DNA of 64,000 nucleotides from Symbiodinium natans (lineage: Eukaryota; Sar; Dinophyceae; Suessiales; Symbiodiniaceae). Positions 10,770 to 21,180 of the stretch are shown here, in pieces. Under the pieces are notes generated by a model. It saw only the letters and a list, made by a program, of their open reading frames with translations, was not told the DNA's origin and ran no database searches. The position numbers were made by a program, and so were the translations under genes. The DNA lies in NCBI GenBank assembly GCA_905221605.1, contig CAJNDS010000003.1:874246-938245 (forward strand), in the 5' to 3' direction. Position 1 is the stretch's first letter. Each line of letters opens with the position of its first letter.

Positions 10770-12640
10770 GCATGCTTTTTTGGCTTTCTTTGCCTTCTAT
10801 GTCCCTACTATGGACACCAAAATGAAATCCTGGGAGGGCTGTTGTCGTTGATTGAGGCAGCAGGCTTGCAACGGAGGAAGGGCAGGGTCGAACATGCCAG
10901 AAGCAGGATTGAGGAAGAATCCCACAAAGTGCCTGCAAACCTTCGGAGCTCTTAGGGGCTTTCCGTGTGCACAGACGGAACAACCGGGTGTAGTGCCTTG
11001 GACAACTACATTCTGCAGGCAAATTTTTGCAAAAGTTATGTGCGGGGCCCCAGTTGCAACCGTGGTGCAACAATGGCATAATTTGTCCCGTCTTCAGGAC
11101 TGTCGCCCAAAAGCTGTGCTTCAAAATTGTTTTGTCTTTCGCAAGGTGTCAAAGACGTGCGAATGTTCCGCAGCGTTTAGCAATTTGTAATAAGAAAGCT
11201 CCGGCCTGCCGCCAGCTCGCCTTTTTAAGGCTTGCGCATCTTGGCCAGATCTGCGCTTTCAGCATGTCATTAGTTGCCTACTTGCATGGCATGGGTCTGC
11301 AGAGTGTGTGCATGTGTAGCTGAAGGACTTCATCAAGAAGACACAAGGGTCAACAATGGCGATGACCATCGACTGCGACAAGCTGGTTTCGATGTCTGGG
11401 TGGCCTTGGCAAAGTGGTGCGATGTTTTCAGTTGTGCCAAGTTGTGCCAAGTTGTTCCACTGCCGATCGGATTTTGAGGTGCGTGACCCCCCCTCCGCCC
11501 GCTGTCAACTTCATTGAAGCGGCAGCTGGACCTCATGAGGAGACCTGCACAGGAGCTGTCCATGGCACATCCTTCGTCTGTGGCTCCCTCCAGGAGGAAG
11601 TGGCCACGCCCAAGTTGGTGGCAGGCCGCGGATGCAAGTTGTACCTTGCGAGCTCAGCTCATGCTAGATGCAAGGCACAGCTTGACTGATCAAACCATAT
11701 CGAACCTTTCACGGAAAGGTGCAGGGCAGATGGATGGAATCATGGCTGACGTGGGAGTCTGAGTCAAGAAACATTCCCGTGCTGTGCTTCCGCACTTTTT
11801 GTCAGTGGAAGCTTCTTGAGGCCCTGAACAGCAAGCTTCAGCAACTCCAGGAGCAGATCTGGAACACAGAGGCAGACTTAAAGACCACGACGCCCCAGAT
11901 GCCTTATTGATGCCCTTAAACCTGTGCTTTCAAGCCCGGAAAGGAAGCTCGCATTGTCCCCACATGCACGTCTGGCGAGAAGATCACACTGGGCAATGAC
12001 TTCGTGAAGGCCAGGAAGGTGGTTCATGAAGGGAGCACAGCCGTTTTCCATAAAAACGGCAGGGAAGGGCATCTCTTCAAAGCCGCTACTGATAGTGATG
12101 TCAGTGAGTTCGCTTCGCTCCAGGCCACCAGTCTTCAGACCAAGAGATGTTTCTGGGATTGCAGCTGTGGCCATTGCAGGTGCCATTGCCTGGACAGCAA
12201 GTACAGCAAACTTCTGTGCCGATGCAACGTTCTCAGACCTATCCAGCCCGGAGGGGGCAGCCCGACGATCCGACAAGCATCAACAACTAACCGTTACTGA
12301 CCCATAGAACTATAGTCCCAGCATCTCTCGAGGCAGATGCTGCCTCCTCCACCCATGCCACACTCCGTGCAGCGACCGCCAAAGGCTGGGTAGGGTGTGT
12401 TTTTTTGTTGCCTTCCAAGACCGCTGCTTTTGAGAAGCGCTTGTCTGAAGCCGCTTTTTTTTGAGATGCGCTTTCAGGATCCTCGCTTCCGGCCCATTCC
12501 CGACAGGGCCAATGTTGTCATCTCGAAGGGTGCCTTGGACTTCGTTTGTGTCGCCCCTTTTCGGTGGCAGATGAAAGGGTGCGTTTTTAAGAAGGGCTGC
12601 GTTAGGCCTGGCATTTGTAGCGGCCTGAAACCTCTGCTCC
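10770..12640. other. No gene recognised; a few suggestive short frames
   Basis: The end of DDX1 and the start of the next gene must lie here. 11800-11880 holds a leucine/glutamine-rich helical frame (KLLEALNSKLQQLQEQIW). 12130-12300 holds a frame with a possible membrane helix (GIAAVAIAGAIAW). About 11935-12020 reads ARIVPTCTSGEKITLG. None is recognisable as a family. Confidence 0.3.
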
Positions 12641-12643
12641 AAG

Positions 12644-12699
12644 GATCCGTGGGCCACCCCATGAACTGTGCAGCCGCATGCAAGTATGTGAAGCGCAAG
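12644..12699 (+). CDS. Exon with the first half of the dinoflagellate Cys/His (HP..C...CKY) motif
   Basis: The frame reads SVGHPMNCAAACKYVKRK and then meets a GC donor (GCCGAG at 12700). HP, CxxxC, KY and a basic tail is the first half of a Cys/His cluster seen in many dinoflagellate proteins; the second half is normally a GC.....C..CH.C exon. I could not find that partner nearby, unless it shares the exon at 15587. The open frame continues upstream to 12397, so the exon may be longer than given. It is probably a nucleic-acid or protein-binding zinc site; the wider protein is unidentified. Confidence 0.55.
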
Positions 12700-15104
12700 G
12701 CCGAGCCGGGAGGTTTGCTGCGATTTCGGGGGGTCAAGCCCACACAGAGACGAGTGACACGTAGGGTGGCTGCCGAGATGGTGCCGACTGCCTGCTCTGC
12801 ACGGGCGCCCAGGGGTGTTTGCTTCAGAGCTAGCACCGTGTCGAACAGCAACGAAATCCCTTTATAGTGATAGTCGGATCCCGAAAGCTCGCTCGGAAGT
12901 TGGTTGCTTGGGGGGTTGATTTATTAGGTTCCAGGGTTCAAGATTCAGGTTGGGGCTGCAAGGTTGTTTTGGCACCCTCACCCTCGTAGTGCCGCTTTCT
13001 GCATGTTCGCCTGGCCCCACAGCATGATGTGAGAAACGAGGCACGAGCCCTTGAGGCAGTTTGGAAGATGTGTGCACGAATTCTGTGATGGTTCTGGGTG
13101 TGCTTCGTGCAGTTTGCGGAAAACGATGCTGCTGAAAGTGTTGCCCCAGGCCACGAATGCTTCTGGTCAAAGTCATCTTCGAAAGAAGTAGAGACGAGGA
13201 CAAGATGTGATGACCGTTGTCTAAGTCCGCCAACACCGCCTATGCCTCATCAAGTTGCCAAGTGAAACACGGGTAGGGTGGTTCGAGCTGCTAAGAAGCT
13301 AAGGCTGCAGCGAAGAGAGTTGTTGCTGCGAGAAGCTTGTGCAGGGAGCAGCACCTCCCCGGGCTTCCACGGGGGTCTCAATGGGGTTTCAAGGTGTTTG
13401 TCACGGGGGTTCCCAGAGGTCCGAAGGGCGAAAGGGCTCACGCAAAGCCATGTTTTTGCTGTGCCCCTCAAAGGAGGGCCTATGGCATCGGATTGAAGAC
13501 ATGTGGGGGGCAAGGGTTGGGAAGGGCGAGCTTGCCAGCCGTGTCTGCTTGTTCCAGACGCCGGTCTGCGCGAATTTCTGCCTTTGTTTCGGAAGCGTGG
13601 ATGTTTTTGCGATCCTGCAGTCCACTTGCAGAGCGTTGCAAGCGGAATGTTTGAGTTTCACTGACTCAACTCAAGCAGCGTCTCAGCCAGGAAGGACGGC
13701 AAGGCCGCCAAAGTTGCTGCCAAGATGGTTAAGATATATGTAAAGATTTTCCTGTGCTCAGTGATGGGTCGCTGGTGAGTGAAGCTTTGCTGGTGTTGTT
13801 GGCTTCAGACTGTTTGACGGCCTGCAGGCCGAAGCGGAAGCGGCGATGCGAACAAGGCGCCGTGGGTCGCAAGTGCGTGTGTGAGACTCTGGTGGTTCAC
13901 AGAGACATGGCCGCATGTCACCTCGGGGTTGCCAGTTGCTGACTTGTTGCTTAGACGTCGAGCCGCTCGAGGCAAATCACAACGGAAGAGGATAGCTTGA
14001 CGGACAAGTTTGCGCGACTTCTTGCGACCCAGGTGCGGATTGCATTTGCCAATGCTCCAGCTGTTTGTTGTGAGACCTGCAAGATGCAATCTGCACGGGG
14101 GGATGTCCTTTTTCGCAAGCTGACAAGGGCTGCAGTGTTGCAAGTTCGTGCGAAGTGTACGCGAGACACGCGAGACATTGTGTTGCCTGGAGGAGCACAT
14201 GGCCCTAGCACCTCAGATGCCTCTCCGGCAGGACAGCACAGAAGTGGAAGGTGCACCGTTGTGGTGTTTGCGGCGGCTTGACCTGAGACACCCTCAATTT
14301 AAAGCTCGGATCTCTCTTCGAAGTGGTGCCGTTCATTGCATGTGGAGCCTGGTGGCAGCATGTGTCTTACATTCGTTTCCCTTCTCTCTGCATACCCGTG
14401 TAGGACATCTATCCAGCTGACCTCGGTGTCTTTTCTCTGGGCCCCTCGGCAGAAGTGAGGGTCAGTGAACGCGCAGGCGTCGCTCCTATGGCTACGACAC
14501 CTAGCGCCGCATCGGACATGTCTTCCCAGTCTCGACTGAACAGTACTGTACAGTGTGAGGGCCAAAACATTCATGGATTCCGTTCAGGGACTTCTTAGTT
14601 AAACAACAGTTGATTGCGATAGTAGCCGGACCAGCACCCTGGGCTGTGTACTCTGTTTGTTGCAGAAGTGGTGCATGCAAGGAGCTCTGGGACACCCGCT
14701 TGCCAGCAGCATCCAGAGCACACCCGAGGGTGGCTCGGCCGACAGGAGCATCAGTTGGTTCCCAAGGCCGTGCGTTTCTGCTGTACAGGGAGGTTCACCC
14801 GATTCCGTCATTTGTCGTTGCTTTTCAGAAAGAGTCCCTTCGCCCATCTTTGAGTTCTACATCAGACTGCGGACACACCCCCACGGCTCCAAACATTTTG
14901 GCGTCTTTGTAAGCAGATTTGCAGAAGGACCTTGCAGGAAGGTTTGCAGGATATGCAGGATACACGTGTCCATGAGATGCATGTTGATAGGTGGGGTTTA
15001 GTTTTTAGGTGGGTCTTTGACGGGTTTGCCTTTGTGACCAAGGATCCATCGCCGGCGTGGAAGGACGGCTTCGTGCCCCCCCCTTGGGGTCCTGGCCGAC
15101 TACG

Positions 15105-15140
15105 TAGCACTACGTACAGCACTACGTACAGCACTACGCA
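15105..15140. repeat. Short tandem repeat (AGCACTACGTAC-like)
   Basis: Three imperfect copies of a 12-13-bp unit, AGCACTACGTAC, GCACTACGTACA and GCACTACGCA. Confidence 0.8.
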
Positions 15141-15326
15141 GCAATGCGCAGCATGTAGCAATAGCCGTGACATCGATGGAGACATCGGTGGCCGTCAGGA
15201 GTCCCACCTCCAGGGTTAGAGTTCCCTGCGATGCCCATGCCCGGGACCTGACCGTGCAACGGTTTATGCTCCGGGAGTTTCGCGGAGTTCTCACAGAGTT
15301 TACAGTGACTTGCAGGTCATCTCTGA

Positions 15327-15637
15327 TGAACCCCGGTTCCCTGGGCCACCCCTTCAGTCCAGAGCTGAGTACAGGAAGCAGGAAGGGAAGAGTTCCCGAC
15401 AGATCTGAAAGATTTCTTGAGAGATGATTGTAAGAACAGTAGTAAGATGTGTAAGATGTGTAAGATGTGTATGTCACATTCTTGCGAGGCTGTGGGCCCG
15501 CCTGCAAATATGCCACTTGGCGAAAGGCAGAGAACGTTTGCCCTTCACTTCCAGTTCTGAAACTTTCCCTCTCTGAGGTGCTGAAGACCAGGGGTTGCAA
15601 GGATGGAGACGCATGCAACCACTGCCACCTCTGCCGC
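15327..15637 (+). CDS. Three exons reconstructing a dinoflagellate-type CxxxC...CxxCHxC motif
   Basis: The exon ending at 15356 reads NPGSLGHPF and has a GT donor (GTCCAG). Exon 15489-15526 reads SCGPACKYATWRK after joining and has a GC donor (GCAGAG). Exon 15587-15637 reads TRGCKDGDACNHCHLCR and has a GC donor (GCTTTG). The phases join without a shift into HPF-SCGPACKY-ATWRK-TRGCKDGDAC-NHCHLCR. The seven cysteines and the histidines form one compact zinc-binding unit. From memory this composite is common in dinoflagellate proteins and rare elsewhere. The rest of the protein is not recognised, and the start of the first exon is approximate. Confidence 0.65.
15442..15471. repeat. Tandem 10-mer GTAAGATGTG
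   Basis: Three tandem copies lie in the intron just upstream of the zinc-motif exon at 15489. Tandem copies of a donor-like GTAAG word close to exons recur in this window. Confidence 0.85.
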
Positions 15638-15639
15638 GC

Positions 15640-18600
15640 TTTGACTGCACTCACCTGCACTCAAGATTCTTAAAGTCGGCTTCGAGGGTGTTTAATGTAT
15701 TTCGCAATGTGAACTTTCGGCCATGTTCCTCAAAGCTCGAGGGACCGCAGTCGATCTGAGCCTAGCTGTTGACTTTATCACGTGCTGCCAATTTGTCTGC
15801 CTGAAGGCTTGAAAATAGCCCTGAATGGCACACAAAAGCATACTGCTGCATGCAGGCTGGACTCGCTACTCCTCAAAAACCATGCGGCTCTAAAGCTCCC
15901 TGGTGGCAAAAAGCTTTACTTGGCTTTCAAGCGTAGCTTCACGTAAGTTGAGAATGTCTCTTAAGACTTGACTGGAGCACCCTATTGCATAATCTTCAGC
16001 ATATGTTGGGCGGTTCCCGAATCTGGGGAAGAGGCCATAACATGGCACCGACCTGATCAGCATCTTTGAGAGCTGGGCAGAACTTCTTGCAAGCTGACAG
16101 TGTGTGACAGTGTGACATGAACCAGGCATTTCGCTCCAGTTTGCTGAGGCTGGTGATGGCCTCCGAAGCCAGAGACGCTGGCAAAAGGTGGTTGTCAGCT
16201 TTTCTAGGTGCTTGTGGAACTGAGTGCCCCTGCATTCGTTCCGCGAGCGCAACCGTAAGCATTGTTTCTAACATGATGCGGTGCCTCCAGCCGCGTGGGA
16301 CAGGCGGAGCCTTCCTAGATATCTGCTGAACTTTTGAAACTCATTCCAATTGAATCTCAAGCTCTTTTGCTGCATGCATTGCCGCCAGAACGCCGTGGGT
16401 TGTAGAGTTACTGTGGAGGACAAGTTTGCGGACACTTTTGGGGAGACTTTTTGCAAGGCAATCACTTTCTTCAGGCTTGCCTGGGAATGCCGATGTATCT
16501 TAGACTTGGGGCCATGTAGAAGTCTGTGTTGTGGGGTGTGAAGATTGTTTTGAGCACGGTGTGGGACCAGAGCTAGTCCACATTCTCGATGCCTGTCTGG
16601 GTTCAGTAGGGTCATATCAGTGCTTGGAATGTACGGGTTTTTGGCTTTTAGCTATCTTTAGCTGCTCGAGAGATGCAACGGCCTGCGGTTCCGCATGGGA
16701 CGTGGCGGAAGAAGCCTCCGGTGTGCACCATGTACGCCCTCTTGACCGGCAGGCCATGACACCTGGAGGGTGTCAGGATCCGCCGTAGTTTCGCCGAGTT
16801 TCTTCAGAACTCGTGCTCTATGCCGCCTATGCCGCCCGTGGGTTGCCAATGATATGGGACCAAGCAGAATGCCAGGCTGTGCCTACTTGGGGCCAAACTA
16901 AAGCGGAGCACAACGAGTTACTCGTACTGCCTTTAAACAACACACTGCCAGTGCTAGAGGTCCATGGCATTCTGCAAGGTTGCTGCTCCGCCCGTTCCGA
17001 CTCAGTGTTGCATAGCCCAGATAGCCGATGTTAGCTTGCGTGGGATCTTTCTGTTTGACAAGGGTCTTGAAGGAGCAAAAGCCAAGGTACGTTCCTGTCT
17101 CAGCGGTACAGCCAGCAATGCGAAAGCTGGATAGGTACGCAAGGCTACTTGCACTGCCTTCGTGCTCGTGTGCGCATTTGATTTGTCTTTTCAGCCAGAC
17201 GATTGTTAATCAAACTCAGTTTCAATCGGGCATTGCCGCATGGATCTCCGGGGAAGTATCATGTTACGTTGGTTTCTCCCTGCTTCTAACCCGGGGGTCC
17301 AGCCGCAATACCATTCTTTGCAGGACCCTGAACAGTCGCACAAAGGGCAGCCGAGCGCCTGAGTTCCTGCTGAATTTTTGCACGCATGGGGGTGGCCCGG
17401 GAACCAAAAGGATGGTCGCGTGGCCGAGCAAAAACGCCAGCCCACGTGGGGTTGCCTCCCCGTGCAGGTTTGAAAGCGGGTCTGAGCATGGTCTCAAAGT
17501 GTGCAACACTTGTAGATCTGCGCATCCAATATCGGAGTAGTAGTTTTGTGTTCACCGACGATGCTCCCCTTGGACATTGCTGCTTCCGAATGTCGGATCT
17601 CTCAGGCTCAGTGGTCCGGAGCGGGGAGCAGAAACCTGACGGAAGCCCTTCATGTACAGGCGCTGTGCAAACTCTTCGACATGTGGAAAGCGCCTTGAGA
17701 AGCTTCTAAATGCTTCGAGGGCATAGTCGGCATAGCCAAAGAGGATTGAAGCTGTACGGAGTCAGAAGGGAGCGGACTCGTGCTTGTCCTCGTCAGGGCG
17801 ACTCAACTGTTTTGGTGCGCTTGGAGAGCCTTGGTTGGCTGCAGGCATCATCAGTTCATCTTCCACGACTCTCAATTCTTTGTTCATCTCTGCTCCAAGC
17901 CCGCAGCACTCACCTACCTCTCACAGAAGAGGGAGGCGTGACCCCAGCCCCTTTGCTTGGCTGTGCGCATTTTGAAGACCGCACGCACGAGCAAATGGTG
18001 CCTAAAACCACTCCTTGCCTGGAACAGCAAGGAAAACAGTGCAAGCCTTGCGCAGGTCTTGTGGGGCTCCTGCAATGTGATCGAGAACCCACGAATCCAT
18101 CAACTCAGGCCAAACGAAATGACGACAAAAACCTCAGTTTTTGGTTTGCCTTGTTGGCATTCTAGGCTCCAACAGGGCAGAAGGGCATAAGCCTTCTAAG
18201 GACTGCTTGCATGCAGAAAGGCTTGAGCCACTTTTGACCGGCGAACCCCCCGGCATGCAAACCTCCAAGACGTCTTCGGTTCCATGCTGTGTTGCTTACC
18301 TCTGAGGTGGGGCAACGCGGCTGGGACAGGCTTGAGCCGGACAAGAGCTGGAGTTTTTTCCTCGTGCATTGTGTCATCTGAGTCCATCGCCAGGCGGCAC
18401 CGTGCCCTCGCAAGCAACGAGACCAAGTGACCCTGCTCAGTGCGCAAAATTTCACGCAGTGTGATGTGACAATCACCGCTACGTGTTCCTCCATGCTGGG
18501 CACGACCTTTAGTTTCGCTCACAGAGCCATGCATTCGAGGCTCGAAATGGCTCGGGCGTTGAGGTGTTTCGGTTGTTTTGTCTCCACAAAGGGCTTGGCT

Positions 18601-18965
18601 CGGGCTTTGTGGGCATGCGGCTGCGGGCGGAAATTCCGTCGGAAAGCCAATGGCCGCTGCTCCGTGTCGGCTTAGCCTCTGGACTCCTCCACCGGCTTCG
18701 TATTTAAACGGTAATTGGGGCCCGGGGCCACTACTTCCAAGTTCCGGACCAGAACCTTTGTATCAGACCCAAGCAGATGTTTGGTGTGACTACGGGAGGT
18801 CACAAGTTTGGGTGGATGAAGCCTCATTGCCGTGCTCAAAGCTCTATGAGACTCTCCTGCCCTTCCCTATACCTTTCGGAATTGCGTGGCTCATGCTGCT
18901 GAATTCTAAAGTCGTTCTGCACAGAGACTGCAACCTCGGTGCAACCGCGTGTTTCCTGCGTTTTC
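15640..18965. other. No gene recognised
   Basis: Probably introns of the gene or genes around the zinc-motif and basic-tail exons. A short frame near 16680-16757 (PPVCTMYALLTGRP) looks protein-like but matches nothing I know. Open frames up to 151 codons (17710-18165) show no conserved pattern. Confidence 0.3.
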
Positions 18966-18967
18966 CA

Positions 18968-19424
18968 GGTGCCAACCTCCAAGCCACGCCAAAGCCGGCA
19001 GCACCGGCAGCGCCGGCCGCGCCGGCCGCGCCGGCTGCACCGGCGCCGAAGGCCGAGGCCGACCTGCCCAGTTAGCCCAGTTCGCCGAAGGAGGCAAATT
19101 TCGAGCCTTGGGAGCGTAGGCGCTGTCAGAAGGGCACCAGATTCACCAGACAGAATCTGAAAATGTGACATGTCCATCATGTCTGATGTTCGAAGATCAG
19201 CCTGGTGTGAAGGGCCCCGTGGACATGGAGGTGGACGGCGACACCCCGGCCAAGCGCGTGGCCACAGGTCTTGCTGGCATGCTTTTGTTGCTGGCTCTAG
19301 TATCTCAACTTGCCCGTTAACCACGGTAGGCCTTGGAGTGTTCGAGCTTCTCTGCTGCGCCCCGCTTTCTAAGTCAGGATGGGCGTCTGGAGGCGGCAAG
19401 CCGAAGCGTAAAGCCCGATGGTAA
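18968..19424 (+). CDS. 3' exons of an unidentified protein: Ala/Pro linker, acidic patch and basic tail
   Basis: After a CAG acceptor the frame reads ANLQATPKP, then repeated PAAPA units built from GCCGGC-type tandem DNA, then KAEADLP. A second exon near 19188-19270 reads EDQPGVKGPVDMEVDGDT then PAKRVA. A last exon near 19377-19424 reads ASGGGKPKRKARW and a TAA stop. The KPKRKAR tail looks like a nuclear localisation signal. I do not recognise the protein. The alternation of a low-complexity linker, an acidic patch and a basic terminus fits a nuclear or RNA-associated protein, but that is inference. Confidence 0.4.
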
Positions 19425-20445
19425 AGTCTGCACAAGGAGAGGGCTTGTGTGCACACATCCAGTCGCATGTCGTTCCTTCACACTTTGCTTCTTGCCGGGT
19501 TGAGATGCATTAGTCGAATGCGTCCGGTCCACTCAATAATCAACATGACATGAGTGTCTTCACCATTATCAGATGTCAGTCTTGTTTCCTGTGAACATGG
19601 TAGTGGAACCTCGGATTCAGAATGGTCTTGTTGATGCGCTGGTTTTATAGTTAGTTTCTTGTTGCCGTTTCGCAGGAGCCATCTCCGCAAGCCCCACTTG
19701 CATGGAGACAGGCGCAGAGACCAGGCGGGTGCAGGCAGGATGGAGTGGGGACTGAGTGGTGTGTGTCTGTCTCTGTCTCTGTGTGTGTGTGTGGTAAGGG
19801 AACATATCCAGATTCGTGGCCCGAGTCCCTGCTTGCAGGGGCGCTCCAAATTCGCCGTGCGTCTTCTGGTGACCATGAGAGTGCAGTAGATATTGTAGCC
19901 AACCGTGAAACTTTCTTTCCAGTCTGATGCTTTGCACTTCCTTAATGCCTAGTCATTCTTTGCCAGCATAAGCTTCAACTGCCTCCTCAATGCAAACAGC
20001 CATGCCCATTAACCCAGTCGCTGCAAGATGTTATGGAGCGACGGGTTGCATAAGATTGCAAACCTTGTGGATCTTGCGCATGACGTGAACGCTGCGTGAT
20101 GGGACCGCTCATCATGCCATCACTCTGCGTGTAGCATCGCTTCACAGACTGCGATCACGTTTCCGGAGCTGCCAGGCTCAGGTTTTCGGTGACACGGGCA
20201 ACCAGAGACAGCCATTGGCAGATTTGACAGCGCCTGGATTTGTCCATTGCACTGAGCGTCAGTCCTCATGGCAATCAGCCATTCCTATAGTTTGACAAGC
20301 CAAGCCAACTCAAGGTATTACTCTAGCGCTAGCTTCCACTGAGTCACTAAGCTAGACGAGGCTTCAGCCCAAGCTTGTGCCTCCAGACGCGCGCGCCTCG
20401 TCCAGTCAGCGCTGGCTGGGACGGGCGGGCCTATGCCATGGGAAC

Positions 20446-21180
20446 ATGAGCAGACGAGTATGGAAGCTCCAAGACTTCGTAGCGCACACAGGCAGGTGGC
20501 CAGAAAGCTCATAGAGGTAGCAAGCGCGATTAGATTCCCGAGCGCAAGTCTTCCAGGTCGAGTACAATGTGCTCGACTTGGCGAGAAGTCTGGTCAAGTC
20601 GCCTGGCACATGTTTTGCTTGCATACACCTGCACGGCAACGGTGGTTTCGAGCTGCCGTGTCAGGTTCATGGGTGCTTTCTAAGGTTCTTGCGACCGGGG
20701 GAGATGACAAGCGGGTGAACATTTGGAAGGCCTCCATTCCGCTAAACGTTTCAGGCTTTTCGGGCAGCGCTCTCTGTGGCAGCGAAGGCATCGCGGAAGC
20801 CCAGTTGTGCTGTGCTATGCCGTGCGAGGTGGGCAAACCCAATGCCATGATGAGCCTAACTGGCCATACCAGCTCCGTGGAGTTCTCAGGGAAAAATTCC
20901 CAGTTTTGAATCCGAGTGAAGGCTGTCCTGTTGGTGTCTCTGTGCACATTGGTTCAGAATACGGTCATGGCGTCGAGGTCGAGTGCTTGGTTTTTGACAA
21001 GCAAGAGGAGGTCTTGATTGTCGGCTGTGCTGGTGGCTCGATGCAGTGCTGGAACCTGGAATACAGGACGCCCCCCCCCCCCATGTGTCACTACCATCCG
21101 CATCACTTCCCGTGATTGACAGGAAGATGGCAGGCTCGTTGGCCGGGCATCGGACGGCCTGTACGTGTGTGGAGTGCAGG
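20446..21180 (+). CDS. KATNB1: Katanin p80 exons 1-6 (WD40 blades 1-3)
   Basis: The ATG at 20446 gives MSRRVWKLQDFVAHT with a GC donor at 20492. 20557-20600 reads RVQCARLGEKSGQV (GC donor). 20685-20729 reads VLATGGDDKRVNIWK (GC donor). 20829-20876 reads VGKPNAMMSLTGHTSS (GT donor). 20978-21066 reads VECLVFDKQEEVLIVG.. CWNLEY with a GA donor at 21067. 21123 onward reads KMAGSLAGHRTACTC. Every junction keeps phase, and the first blade follows katanin p80 nearly residue by residue. The end of the last exon is uncertain within about 10 bp. A C-run of 12 at 21071-21082 follows the GA donor. Confidence 0.88.
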
